From Thoreauomyces humboldtii (lineage: Eukaryota; Chytridiomycota; Chytridiomycetes; Spizellomycetales; Powellomycetaceae), in contig JADGJA010000033.1 in assembly GCA_027596035.1 (NCBI GenBank), forward strand, positions 1 through 64,000: a stretch of DNA of 64,000 nucleotides, written 5' to 3'. A program made the translations under genes and the position numbers. Position 1 is the first letter of the stretch; the number at the start of each line of letters is the position of its first letter. Under the pieces are notes generated by a model. The model made no database searches, was not told where the DNA came from, and saw nothing but the letters and a program-made list of their open reading frames with translations. Of this stretch, positions 55,326 through 64,000 are shown one piece after another.

Positions 55326-56710
55326 ATGTCAAAGTCCCAAAGTATCTTTGCGGTTCTCTACCGGTGCTCTACAGGTGGCTCGCTAGGCATTCAAAATACC
55401 AATGTCTTTCTATGGGCTACCGTAACGCCTTCATCTTCCCGACGCATTTCCAGTGGTCGCTCACCCCTCCTACGGCCACCCACGTCCCGGACTTCCTCGC
55501 CCTTTTCTTTGCGACGATCCTACACGACAGATTCGCAACCAAATCCAGCACCATCGTCGAAGCCGTCCTCGCGACCTCCTAACGCACCCCTCATCGCCAC
55601 ACTCGCCCCCGTCTCCGCCGCAATAGAACGCTCCACCACCGCGCTCCAAGCGAACGCCCAAGCGGCTTACGCCCACGTATCATCCTCCGTCCTCCCTAAG
55701 ATCGCCGAACACCTCAACACCCTCACAGGATATAGTGTCGTACAGGAGTGCAAGACACGGGTGGTAGAAAAGGACAGACAGCTCAACCTAGCCAGGGATC
55801 GATCCGACGCTTCCAAACGGGCCTACGAGACCACCATAGAGGAGAGACGAAAGTGTCAGAGGGAGCTCAACTCATTGTTGCAAAGAAAGGACACTTGGCT
55901 GGATAGCGACATCACGAGGTTCACCGAGCTATACAGGAAGGATCTCTCCTTCGAGCAGGCCGAGAACAGTGCAAAGTTGGAGCACAAGCATGCGGCCGAG
56001 GACTTTGACAAGTCCCATCGCGAATACCTCAAGTAGGTCTTGCAACTGCAGTTTTCGAGTTTGCTGGATTTTGTAAATCTCCGCATACTTATAGGGTCTT
56101 CGCATTAGTGAGATCCGGGAGCGCTACATTGAGGAGCAGCTTTATTCGGACAAGATTCGTCGCGCTAGCACGTGGTGGACATGGTGAGTAGTGGAGGATG
56201 GGTTCGATGCCTTTCGCAGTTCTTTTTTCTCACGCATGCCATTTCTGCTTTCATAGGGGTTTGATTTCGCTCCACTTCCTTCTCTTCCTTTCCGTGCAAC
56301 TCTTTGTTGAACCTCGTAAACGCCGCATCCTGAAGGAAGAGCTCGGTCAACTTATCATCAACACATCCCGCCAACCACCATCTCTACCTTCCAGTTCCCC
56401 TTCTGTATCGCAATCAGCCGTCGCATGGGACATCTCAGATCCCGCCACCCAGCGATTCGCCGAGCAGCTCGTCGCGCCCCTCGCAGTCAGGATCGACGCA
56501 TTGCAAGCACAGCAGCAGCAACAACAACGAGGGGACATGATGTCAGCTTTCGCACCGGACGGGGAAAGAGAAGCGTTCACGGCTCGTCCTCCTCCGTCCC
56601 CGCAGAGTGCAACGGGCCTGTACCCGAAGGACCGGCTGTTCTACAAGGGCGTCGTGTGCGGGGCCATCCTTGGTGTTGCGAGCTCGTTGCTCGTCTCTTT
56701 TGGAAGTTAG
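55326..56710 (+). CDS. MDM33: Mitochondrial inner membrane protein MDM33/SHE9
   Basis: Inner-membrane protein that shapes mitochondria, probably by holding opposing inner membranes together for fission. Exons 55326-56032, 56109-56183 and 56257-56710 join in phase to 411 residues. A long Ser/Arg-rich presequence is followed by a matrix coiled coil (RVVEKDRQLNLARDRSDASK and RERYIEEQLYSDKIRR). The conserved STWWTWGLISLHFLLFLSVQ forms the first membrane helix. A Gln run and a linker lead to the last segment GVVCGAILGVASSLLV, the second helix. The second exon uses an acceptor at CGCATTAG (56101-56108), because the nearer TAG at 56093-56095 breaks the frame. She9/Mdm33 orthologues have the same order. 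Confidence 0.88.
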
Positions 56711-56949
56711 ACACCGTTTTGAGGTCTTCCTACCCTTCGTAGATTTTCGCTGTAGAAAATACCTTTGCTTTTTCTTTAGAACCCCATAGGATACCCCGTC
56801 TCATTTATTCTGCAGTGTCTTGCCCCATGGCTGTACCACTATGCGAAGTTTGGTTACACGCTTGTAAATCCGCGAAGCCGTCGGGGGTAAAACTGACAGC
56901 AACACGGCAAAAATCAAACCTGGACAGGATTAAAAATGATACATGCTTC
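56711..56949. other. Spacer MDM33 - tRNA-Met
   Basis: Short 3' region. On the minus strand, past the tRNA, lies a run of five T at about 56932-56936, fit to be the RNA polymerase III terminator of the tRNA. Confidence 0.5.
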
Positions 56950-57021
56950 TAGCACTGCCTGGTTTCGATCCAGGGACTTCAGGGTTATGAGCCCTGCACG
57001 CTTCCACTGCGTCACAGTGCT
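56950..57021 (-). tRNA. tRNA-Met (CAT), elongator type
   Basis: 72 nt, no intron. Acceptor AGCACTG pairs with CAGTGCT, A73; D arm ACGC/GCGT; anticodon stem CAGGG/CCCTG with loop CTCATAA (anticodon CAT); T arm CCTGG ATCGAAA CCAGG. B box ATCGAAA-type is intact. The acceptor lacks the A1-U72 pair context expected of the initiator plus three G-C pairs in the anticodon stem, so elongator is favoured. A T-run follows 14 bases downstream. Confidence 0.92.
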
Positions 57022-57092
57022 TGCATAGAGTAAAGCTACATTTCAAGACCATATCCATGAGTATCGATTGTTAGCTCCTCACTAAGCCACAC

Positions 57093-58440
57093 TTACAGTA
57101 GTCTTCGGCCCTCGTCGATGAGTTGCAGCAGTCCATACGCCAAGTTATTACTAATGACTTCCGCATTGACTCCCCCAAAATACGCACACAGCATATACGG
57201 AACGCAATCAACATCCGATTGCTATCTAGCGAGCTTCTTACCGTCCCTGCATCTTCTCGCGTACCGAATCTGGAGACGAGATAGGATGCAGAATAAAGTG
57301 TGGAATCACGCCGGTCGCTCCCGTCCGCTCGTTTCTCGACATCGTCCATCCATCCTCGTATTCTTGGCTACAGTGCGTCGACCGGGTCAGTACATGATGC
57401 GAAATTAAAGGAATCGAGGGAACTCAAACTCAATGGACATACAGTATCTGGACATTGTCTCCGCTCGCCACGGCCAGTTCATCGTCGCTTCTTGGCGCGT
57501 GGGGGTACAGAACTGAGTGAGTAGGGACTACGGGCGCGTCGTCCTGCACCTGCACGTGCGAGGTACAGATATGGTCCTGCGCAGCAGCCGAGTAAACTGG
57601 AGGTGCACCGGTCGGAAGATTGATCCGCAGGGACCGATTGCGAGAAGGTAACGCTACGGGTTGGACCGATATGGAATGCGGTCCTTCGGGGGAGACGTTG
57701 GGGTCCTCGTCAGCCGTTCGACCAGGTGTCTTTGGCGAGGCAGAATGATAAGCGTGTTGTCGCCTTCTTCGGAAGAAAATCAGGGAAGCAATAGAGGCGA
57801 GGAGGGCGAGCACGCCGAGCGCAATGCCAATGATAGCCCCAGTCGATATGGTCTTGAAGGATGCCGAGGAGGGAGAGGAAGAGGGAGAAGGGGATGGTGC
57901 GAGAGGCACAAAGGTCGGCGAGGGATCCACGTATGTGCTATCAATGTATGTGTACGCGATCTGACGCAGTCCTATCGCATCGTGGCTAGGACCTGTGTAA
58001 ATGCCTGACGGAGGCCCAGGGAATACAAAGCAAGGTCCGTTGGCCTGCTTTGTGAGCCAGCATGCGAAGCCCTGAATCTACTATATTAGCGCACGGCCCG
58101 CCGCCTCATCACTGCGCTTCAAACGTACCCCGCAGCCGGCTGGTGAGAAGTTCAGGCAGGCGCTCGCCGCCGTGAAAGTGTTGGATGCTTGACACATTGC
58201 CTGCAAGAAAATTGTCAGCACAACTTCACAGTTTGACGGAAGTGAAGGTCTGCTATGGTAGCCAACCTGATTCGTCGTCGTATTGAATGGGGCTTTGACG
58301 AAATCATAGCTGCAGAGGGAGTTGTTTTGCGGGAGGGGGGTGCCCGGCGCCATGAAAACGCCCAGTCCTTGCTGGGGGCCCTTGAAGCCTGGCTGCGCAG
58401 GGAAAGAGATTCCGGAGGAGTTTGTCACTGACATAGACAT
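57093..58440 (-). CDS. Type I-like membrane protein with Cys-containing outer domain
   Basis: Unknown surface or vacuolar membrane protein. Start ATG 58440 is tentative: the frame is open further upstream (to about 58650) and a signal-peptide exon may be missing. The outer part has N-glycosylation sites (NSSG, NNSL, NTTT) and spaced cysteines (SLCSYDFVKAPF, CQASNTFTAASACLNFSPAG, FACWLTKQANGPCFVF). A Ser/Pro-rich stalk leads to a single helix, IIGIALGVLALLASIASLIF, then FRRRRQ. The cytosolic tail is Pro-rich with LPTGAPPVYS. By phase I extend the gene past its first apparent stop: 57443 joins to 57367-57265, then to 57221-57093, coding YMLCAYFGGVNAEVISNNLA before TAA. No homologue with known function recognised. 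Confidence 0.55.
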
Positions 58441-59617
58441 GACCGATGAGTTCGTTGCAATGGCGTTCACTCGCTTGTCCAAATGCGGCTCGGAGTTGGG
58501 AGTTTGTATTCTGTGAACGGTAAGCTGAAGGAGAAAGAATGGCTGAGCTGCGAGCCTGCGAGGGATACCGTGCGGGTAACGCGCGAGTCTGCTTGTGAGC
58601 AGGTGAGCTTGCTTGCGCAAGATGCTTTTCCGCTCTTCCAGCTTTCTGGTCAAGCACTCGTTTACCGTGGTATGTGTCTCTCTTTGTCTCCTCTAAGCGA
58701 TCCCAACCAGCGCCTTCATCGAATGACGAGATATCGATACAGTAGTAGAGCATTTAAATATTAGGAAAACTGGATCCATAGACACGAGCTAACTCCGCTT
58801 CCTCTCCCGGCGGTTTTATCCGGCAGTTTTGGCCCTCAACACGCTGACTCCTTCATGCGTCCTATGGTCTTCTTGGCCGTTCCTGACCAAAAGTGTCCGC
58901 AAAGCTCCACCTTGAACAAAAATATTTCCATTCAAAAATTCCTCATCACCTAGACTTCTAGGCTCAACTTTGATGGCGGCCGGACCTTCATGACTGACCA
59001 ATGGCGCTGCGGTTTCGGACACACATCCGTCAAAAATCGTGCTTAAGTTGCCCTAGCGGAACGTATCTGCCGACTAAGGCACCAGGCAACCGAGCTCTCG
59101 TTAAGGGCGGAGCTGTTAAAAGTCTATAGAGCTCTTTTATCATGTAACATTGTGAGACTCCTCATACGTGAACCAGTACTGTACGAAAGATCGGGACAGT
59201 ACCAAAGTTGCTTGTGCTGGGCAGTTCTCCCAAACATTTTTCACGGTTCGAGGGGCAGGCCAAAGTACCGGTTTGCTACGCTGCCCCTCATATGATTGCG
59301 ACAAGCCGCAGATAGAGCGAGAAAGAAAAGAAGAACGAGTTGTTCCAACCAGACGTGGGTTGTCGATCGAAGGTGACGGACGGACGAGGATGGAGCAGAT
59401 CCTTGACAGCGCGTGGGAAAAAGGTCGATCCGATACCTTGCCGCTCCCTCCACGCTTCCAGCTTCCCAGGTGGCTTCTCTCCATATAGCTTCTCCCACCC
59501 CTCGCTGATCATCGGTCTTATACTCTCAACAACCAACCCCTCCTTCTCGCAGTCAGCTTTAACTACTGTCCACTGCCCGCAACCATCAGTCACCAACACG
59601 CACATCAACTACGGCCG
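58441..59617. other. Intergenic region
   Basis: 1.18 kb with no recognised gene. Part is likely the promoter (and maybe first exon) of the minus-strand membrane protein. ORFs near 59168-59621 on both strands have no known content. Confidence 0.4.
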
Positions 59618-60295
59618 ATGATGGAGGCCGTTTCCCAGCGCAATCCGTTTAACCCGCAACGCAGATCATGCGAGTATGGACAGTACAAGCTACCTCTCCT
59701 TCACGTTCCCACTCGCCCGCCTCGTGTGTCTATCTTCGACTCTGTCTGGTTCGGCGAGGCCCGACCTGACAACCCACCATCTTCGAATCGATACTCCAAC
59801 CTTGACATCGGCAGCTGGTTTGACCAGTTTTTTCTCGACGCTGCAGACTACCCGATCCTCAGCCCCAAACGACAATACCCCACCACCCCCGAAGGTCTAA
59901 TCGTGGCGTATTCTGCACACGATGAGCCCGGGAGCGACCTTGATGACCTCGGATTCCCTCGAGGATCGCTCCGAAGTCTCTCTCGCGATGCACTTCAATC
60001 GTACCATCCGCACGTCGGAGTCCTCTTTCCCCAACATGGCTCTGTCTTTCGAAGCTTGGGAAGACACTCTATCATCGTCGCTGCACCACGAGGCATGTCC
60101 CGAAGCGCGGGAAGACAGCCATCCACGTCCGCTACACCGACGATGATCGATCCGCAGCATAGAAGAAAGCCTGATTGGGCAGGAACTGCGACATTGGACG
60201 GAGACATCGGCTCTCGTTTCCATTCGCGAAAGCTGGAAAAGTACGAGAAGGTAATTGGGCATCATCAGGAAGGTGGACAGAGAAAGTTTCTGTGA
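59618..60295 (+). CDS. Hypothetical protein
   Basis: ATG frame of 225 codons without a family I recognise. The composition looks real (for example VSIFDSVWFGEARPDNPP, YSNLDIGSWFDQFFLDAADY), with two aromatic-rich segments and a basic, Ser/Arg-rich end. There is no signal peptide or membrane helix. A competing plus-strand frame at 59676-59900 is Ser/Thr-rich and shorter. A pyrimidine-rich stretch stands before the start. It could be a small nuclear or cell-cycle regulated protein, but no motif supports a specific role. Confidence 0.5.
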   Translation: MMEAVSQRNPFNPQRRSCEYGQYKLPLLHVPTRPPRVSIFDSVWFGEARPDNPPSSNRYSNLDIGSWFDQFFLDAADYPILSPKRQYPTTPEGLIVAYSAHDEPGSDLDDLGFPRGSLRSLSRDALQSYHPHVGVLFPQHGSVFRSLGRHSIIVAAPRGMSRSAGRQPSTSATPTMIDPQHRRKPDWAGTATLDGDIGSRFHSRKLEKYEKVIGHHQEGGQRKFL

Positions 60296-60574
60296 TGCCG
60301 ACGAGGCGATTCTGGAACCCGACATGCTGCTCCCTTATCCATGGGGGATCCCACCTGACGAGTTAAGACGCGCATTGAAGTAATTCCATTGCGTATGCAG
60401 AATTTACTGCAGAGGAAAATAGAAGACCAGGACAAATTTAGACAGCAACCAAACGGCACTTTTCTCCGGCTTTCCGCCCGACTTTCCTCGTGCAAAAAAG
60501 AATAAAACACTTTTCAGCAACTCGAGAACAGAGAATCACAAGAGTACCTATTCCAGATGCTGTACGGCGACGCT
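60296..60574. other. Spacer hypothetical gene - tRNA-Arg
   Basis: No gene seen. T-runs on the minus strand at about 60490-60510 could end tRNA-Arg transcription. Confidence 0.4.
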
Positions 60575-60657
60575 CGATCCTACCAGGACTCGAACCTGGA
60601 ATCTCACGCTGGCCGAAAATTCGTAGGCGTGCGCCTTGGCCATTGGGCCATAGGACC
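60575..60657 (-). tRNA. tRNA-Arg (ACG) with 10-nt intron
   Basis: 83 nt on the minus strand. Acceptor GGTCCTA pairs with TAGGATC (one G-T pair), discriminator G. Anticodon stem CACGC/GCGTG; loop begins CTACGA, giving anticodon ACG (read as ICG). Ten extra bases, ATTTTCGGCC, follow position 37, the usual place for a nuclear tRNA intron. T arm CCAGG TTCGAGT CCTGG is standard. Confidence 0.88.
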
Positions 60658-60876
60658 TGGTGCGACTTTGTCGCTATGCTGATGATCACCGGCGGGGCAT
60701 TGTTGCGGGATTTTGCGAGGGATGGACCATGATGGACCCCCAGTAAGAGGACCGCGGCCCCTTTAGGGGACTCAGTAACTTACCTGTGTGATCGTATCTC
60801 ATCCCTTGAGTTATGGAAGACAGTTCCCCAGTCCTTCCCCGTCCGCATTCAGCACTCTGGTGAGACAATAATCGCT
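60658..60876. other. Spacer tRNA-Arg - aldo-keto reductase
   Basis: 219 bases; presumably 3' UTR of the reductase gene and 5' flank of the tRNA. Nothing else seen. Confidence 0.5.
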
Positions 60877-62115
60877 TCAGAACACATCGGTAGGATCCCA
60901 GCAGAATCGTCTCTGAGTCGCCTGCGTGCCCATCCGATCCAGTTCCTCAAGATCCGTGTCCAGCAACCGCACTCCGTTCGCTTGCAGGTTCTCCAGCAAC
61001 CTGGCTTCGCTGCTCGTCTTCGGTATCACGCTGACGCCACGTTGTAGAGACCACGCTAGAAGGACTTGAGCAGCCGTCGCATTCCTGGCGTGACGTATGG
61101 AAGCAAGCACCGGGGCGATAGGGTCTTCTGGGGAAAGAAGGCAGCCTTCGCCGTACGATGAGTAGGCTTGCTGCTGAATTCCATGAAGGCGACAAAAGTC
61201 GACGAGTGGTTGCTGGACTTCATGAATCGCCGGATGGTACTCGAACTACACAACCAAATAAGCGACGGGGTCCGTCAGGAGCTCGGCCGCTAGCAAAGGC
61301 GCTGCTGCCCTTTCGGTCCGCAAACTCACTTGATTGAGGTGAGGGACCTCCTTTGCTCCGCCGTGTGCCGGATCCAGCAGAATCTGCAGATGCAGCGGCG
61401 TGAAGTTGCTTACTCCGATAGCGCGGACGGTTCCATCTGCGTAGAGCTGTTCCAAAGCCTTCCATGACTCATGACGATTGGTTGCGTTACGCGGGTCCGT
61501 GACGAGCATCTTCGAGGATCCTGGCCAATGGATGAGAAGCAAATCCAGATCTGAGAATGACGAAAAATTCAGAGCTGGAAGATGAGTGTCAACAGCTGGA
61601 ACCATTGCCTTTACATTCCACGGCGGGACCGAGGTTCTCCAAGCACCTTCGTGCAGCGGCTAGGCACTTTTCGAACCCTTGGTCCTTGGGTGCTGTAGCA
61701 GTGATGTGATGCGGATTGTAATGTCAGTACCGCTTCCTGATTCCTCAGACTGAAAACACGTGTTGCCTCCACGTTGACAAACCAATCTTCGAAGTCACGA
61801 ACACGTCCTTGCGGAGAATCACGCCCTCTTCGATCAATTCGGCGATCGCCGCTCCAACTTCCTTTTCGTTCTGAGGTTCCGTAATTATTAACCCCGATAT
61901 GCGCGGTGCTCATCGAAAAGCGCAGAAAGCCGTTCAGGGTGTCATTGAAGAGGCCGCAGTACCTTGTAGACGTCTGCGGTGTCGATCAAACGATAACCTG
62001 CCCGCAAGGCGGCTTTCACAGTTGCCTTGCATACCTCCCCTTGCATGCGATATGTTCCAAGGCCAAGCAGTGGCATGGTAACCCCATTGCGGAGGACTAC
62101 TAGTACCGGTTGCAT
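60877..62115 (-). CDS. Aldo-keto reductase
   Basis: NADPH-dependent reductase of carbonyl compounds, AKR fold. Start ATG 62115 (MQPVLVVLRNGVTMPLLGLG). Exon 1 ends at 61963 and joins in phase to 61870; the next acceptor is a CAG near 61690. The catalytic tetrad is present: Asp and Tyr in LIDTADVYKNEKEVG, Lys in FVTSKI, His in DLLLIHWPG. Further conserved parts are ADGTVRAIGVSNFTPLHL, FEYHPAIHEVQQPLVDFC and, near the end, GVSVIPKTSSEARLLENLQA, the cofactor-binding loop (IPK-x-S). Six or so exons. Substrate cannot be inferred. It lies divergent from the membrane-bound M24 peptidase with 167 bases between starts. Confidence 0.88.
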
Positions 62116-62282
62116 GTTTACGTTCGGAAGAGAGGTGTTGACCCTTGCTTGCCTTCCGCGCAGTTCCCCGTGTCCGGAGGTCTGGTTCGTGTTCGCCCCC
62201 ATCACCTCCGCGGCCACCCGTTCCATCTCTCGACCCCCAACAAGTTCGAAGTTCGAGACGGAACCATAAAGTGGGAGGTACA
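62116..62282. promoter_or_regulatory. Divergent promoter AKR / M24 peptidase
   Basis: 167 bases between two start codons, so the two genes probably share control elements. No TATA box seen. Confidence 0.5.
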
Positions 62283-64000
62283 ATGAAAATGTCTCGTGCC
62301 ACCTCATCGTCGGCTGCTACTACACTGGAGAAAACAATGGACGAGAAAACCGTGCTTCTTCCAACGGACCGCCCCGTCGCGACTTTCCGCAAACACCTGT
62401 CCACAAAGCTCGCCCTCATTGCAATTGCGTTCTTCGCTCTCGTCGCCACCGTCACTCAGCTTCGTCCTCCTCACGGACCGCATCGTCCTCCCCGCCACGG
62501 TCATCCCCATCACGGTCCGCACCACGGACATTCGAAAGGCATCCCGACTTCATGCGCGCTTACACCGCCCTTCTCGGATGGGCCTCTTTACCCCGCGAAT
62601 CGTGCCCGCCTTCGCTCTCTCCTACCCAAGGCTTTTTTGGAAGCGAACGCGACGATCGCTCTGCCCACTGGCTCAAGGGCGCATCGTGACGACAGCGACA
62701 TGGAGGTCGCTGCTTGGCGAACCTCTGCCAACGTCCTCTACGTCCTCGGCGAGCTGTACATATCGGACGCCTTGGTCATCCTCGAACCGACGAACGGCGG
62801 GCTGAACGCAACTCTTTTTTTGAAGAGACAGGATCAAAGGGAGACGGTGTTCGAAGGAGGCGTTGCTGGCGCAAAATATCTAAAAAGGACTTTTGGACTG
62901 GAAAGCGTGAGATTCGTCGAGGAGCTAGAGGGATTTCTCGAAGGACGCGCCGCATGGACATTCTCCAAGGAGGAGCTCGCTCGTGCCATCGGATCGGACC
63001 AGACAGTAGAGGTGGTCGAGAGCGAGGACGTTCGGCAGGCTTTCCATGAATCGCGCTTCGTAAAGAGTCAAGGCGAGCTCGATAAGCTGGCGTACGCTTC
63101 TCAGGTCGCAGCGTGGGCGCATGGGATTGTGGAGCGGGAAATTGAAACTCAGAAGGACGATGTCAATGGTATGGATCAAGATTTTCGTTTGCGAACCTTG
63201 TTTTTTGCTGTGGTCACCGACTCGGCGTCTCAACCACCACTTTTCCACAGCCATCACTCTTGCTTCTCTCTTCGCCCACGTGTCCTCGATCTGCGGGTCG
63301 CGCCTGCAGGCCTACCCTGCGATTGTAGGCGCTGGCACCCATGCATCGGTTCTGCACTACCGAACTGGGGAGTCTCCTCTTGACTACCACCGGATCCCAT
63401 CGCACCCCCCTACTGCTGTCCTCGTTGACGCCGCGGGAGAGTACGATGGTTATGCGAGCGACCTCACGCGAACATACGCCCGTCGTGGGAGGCGCTCGGA
63501 TGATATGAAGTCCGTCCATCGGGTCGTAGAGAAGGCTCAAAGGGCAACGGTCGAGGCGTACGGAGAAGGAGTGGACGTTAGGACTCTGGAGAAGCTTTCG
63601 GCCACGCTGCTACTTGAGGGACTGATAGACCTAGGGCTTTTCGTCAAAGGTGTAGGAGCGGAGGAGTTGTTCGAGGCTGGGGCTCTTTACATCTTTATGC
63701 CGCACGGGCTCGGTCACCCTGTCGGTAAGTGACAAGATTCGAGTTTTTGTCACATTGATAAGGATAATGATCAATTTCCCTGAAAGGGCTGGATGTCCAC
63801 GATCCCACGCCGGCAAAGTACATCATCCCTCCTTCCCTGTCCATCTCTTCGATCCCCTCGGTCTTCAACGCGCGCCTCCCGTCTCACTTCTCGACCTTCT
63901 CCTCCTCACCTCTGGCTCCATCCACCAACTACACCGTCCCCCGCGGTCACGTCATGACCATCGAACCAGGAGTTTACTTCATTCCCGCCCTGTGGGACAT
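62283..64000 (+). CDS. Membrane-anchored Xaa-Pro aminopeptidase (M24B), partial
   Basis: Proline-specific metallopeptidase, cut by the window end. Exons 62283-63168, 63251-63724 and 63787 to beyond 64000 join in phase. It starts with a 42-residue basic tail, one membrane helix (LALIAIAFFALVATVTQL, residues 43-60) and then a stalk with nine His in about 21 residues (63-83). That predicts a type II membrane protein with its catalytic part outside the cytosol or in the vacuole, like the fungal vacuolar/secretory M24B enzymes. The N-domain is degenerate. Metal ligands seen: Asp in VLVDAAGEYDG, Asp in ASDLTRTYA, His in PHGLGHPVGLDVHDP, Glu in TIEPGVYF; the last Glu lies outside. It is only distantly related to the prolidase at 2.4 kb. 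Confidence 0.85.

Overview
This 64 kb window is nuclear DNA of a fungus. Protein-coding genes carry several short GT-AG introns (mostly 43-90 nt, with branch sites such as CTAAC), genes sit on both strands a few hundred bases apart, one tRNA gene has an intron next to the anticodon, and the protein set is fungal (Thi5/Nmt1, Mdm33, Hst3-type sirtuin, Atp11, Krr1). Ribosomal protein eL28 and METTL16 argue against a budding yeast. A basidiomycete is the best guess but is not proven by the sequence. One 10-base run of N (49152-49161) marks an assembly gap. I saw no transposon, CRISPR array or virus.

Layout. 1.4-6.1 kb: RPL28, a cytosolic or mitochondrial prolidase, and the PCNA-binding DNA polymerase delta subunit POLD3/Cdc27. 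6.2-10.2 kb: TFIIIC TPR subunit Tfc4, divergent from the histone chaperone NASP (10.5-12.0), then nucleoporin Nup53 (12.2-13.3), METTL16 (13.3-14.7, minus), an Hst3-type sirtuin (15.5-17.2) and the ribosome assembly factor KRR1 (17.8-19.4). These ten kilobases are almost all nuclear information processing. 20.7-25.7 kb: a DHA2-type MFS transporter, an NmrA-like reductase, and a membrane protein that joins LrgA-like and LrgB-like parts, resembling plant plastid glycolate/glycerate translocator PLGG1. 26-33 kb: F1-ATPase chaperone ATP11, an intronless S41 (IRBP-type) protease, a tandem PH-domain protein and the thiamine pyrimidine synthase THI5. 34.3-38.0 kb: a long F-box protein assembled here from several exons. 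38.2-41.5 kb: a Ras GEF. 41.5-44.6 kb: a gene-poor stretch with only weak small ORFs. 44.6-49 kb: a coiled-coil protein with a CC1-box-like motif (dynein adaptor candidate), a single-pass membrane protein and a mitochondrial [2Fe-2S] ferredoxin (YAH1). 49.3-56.7 kb: a MOV10/SDE3-like helicase, a GATA factor and MDM33. 57-64 kb: tRNA-Met, a secreted-domain membrane protein, an unknown ORF, tRNA-Arg, an aldo-keto reductase and the 5' part of a membrane-anchored M24 aminopeptidase cut by the window end.

Most genes are ordinary housekeeping loci. The points most worth following are the LrgA-LrgB fusion, the CC1-box coiled-coil protein, the PIP-like motif in the sirtuin, the bacterial-looking S41 protease, exact and near-exact repeats around gene ends, and a tRNA gene that lies in the apparent 3' exon of a protein gene. 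Exon joins given below were checked by reading phase where stated; no alignment or RNA data were available.
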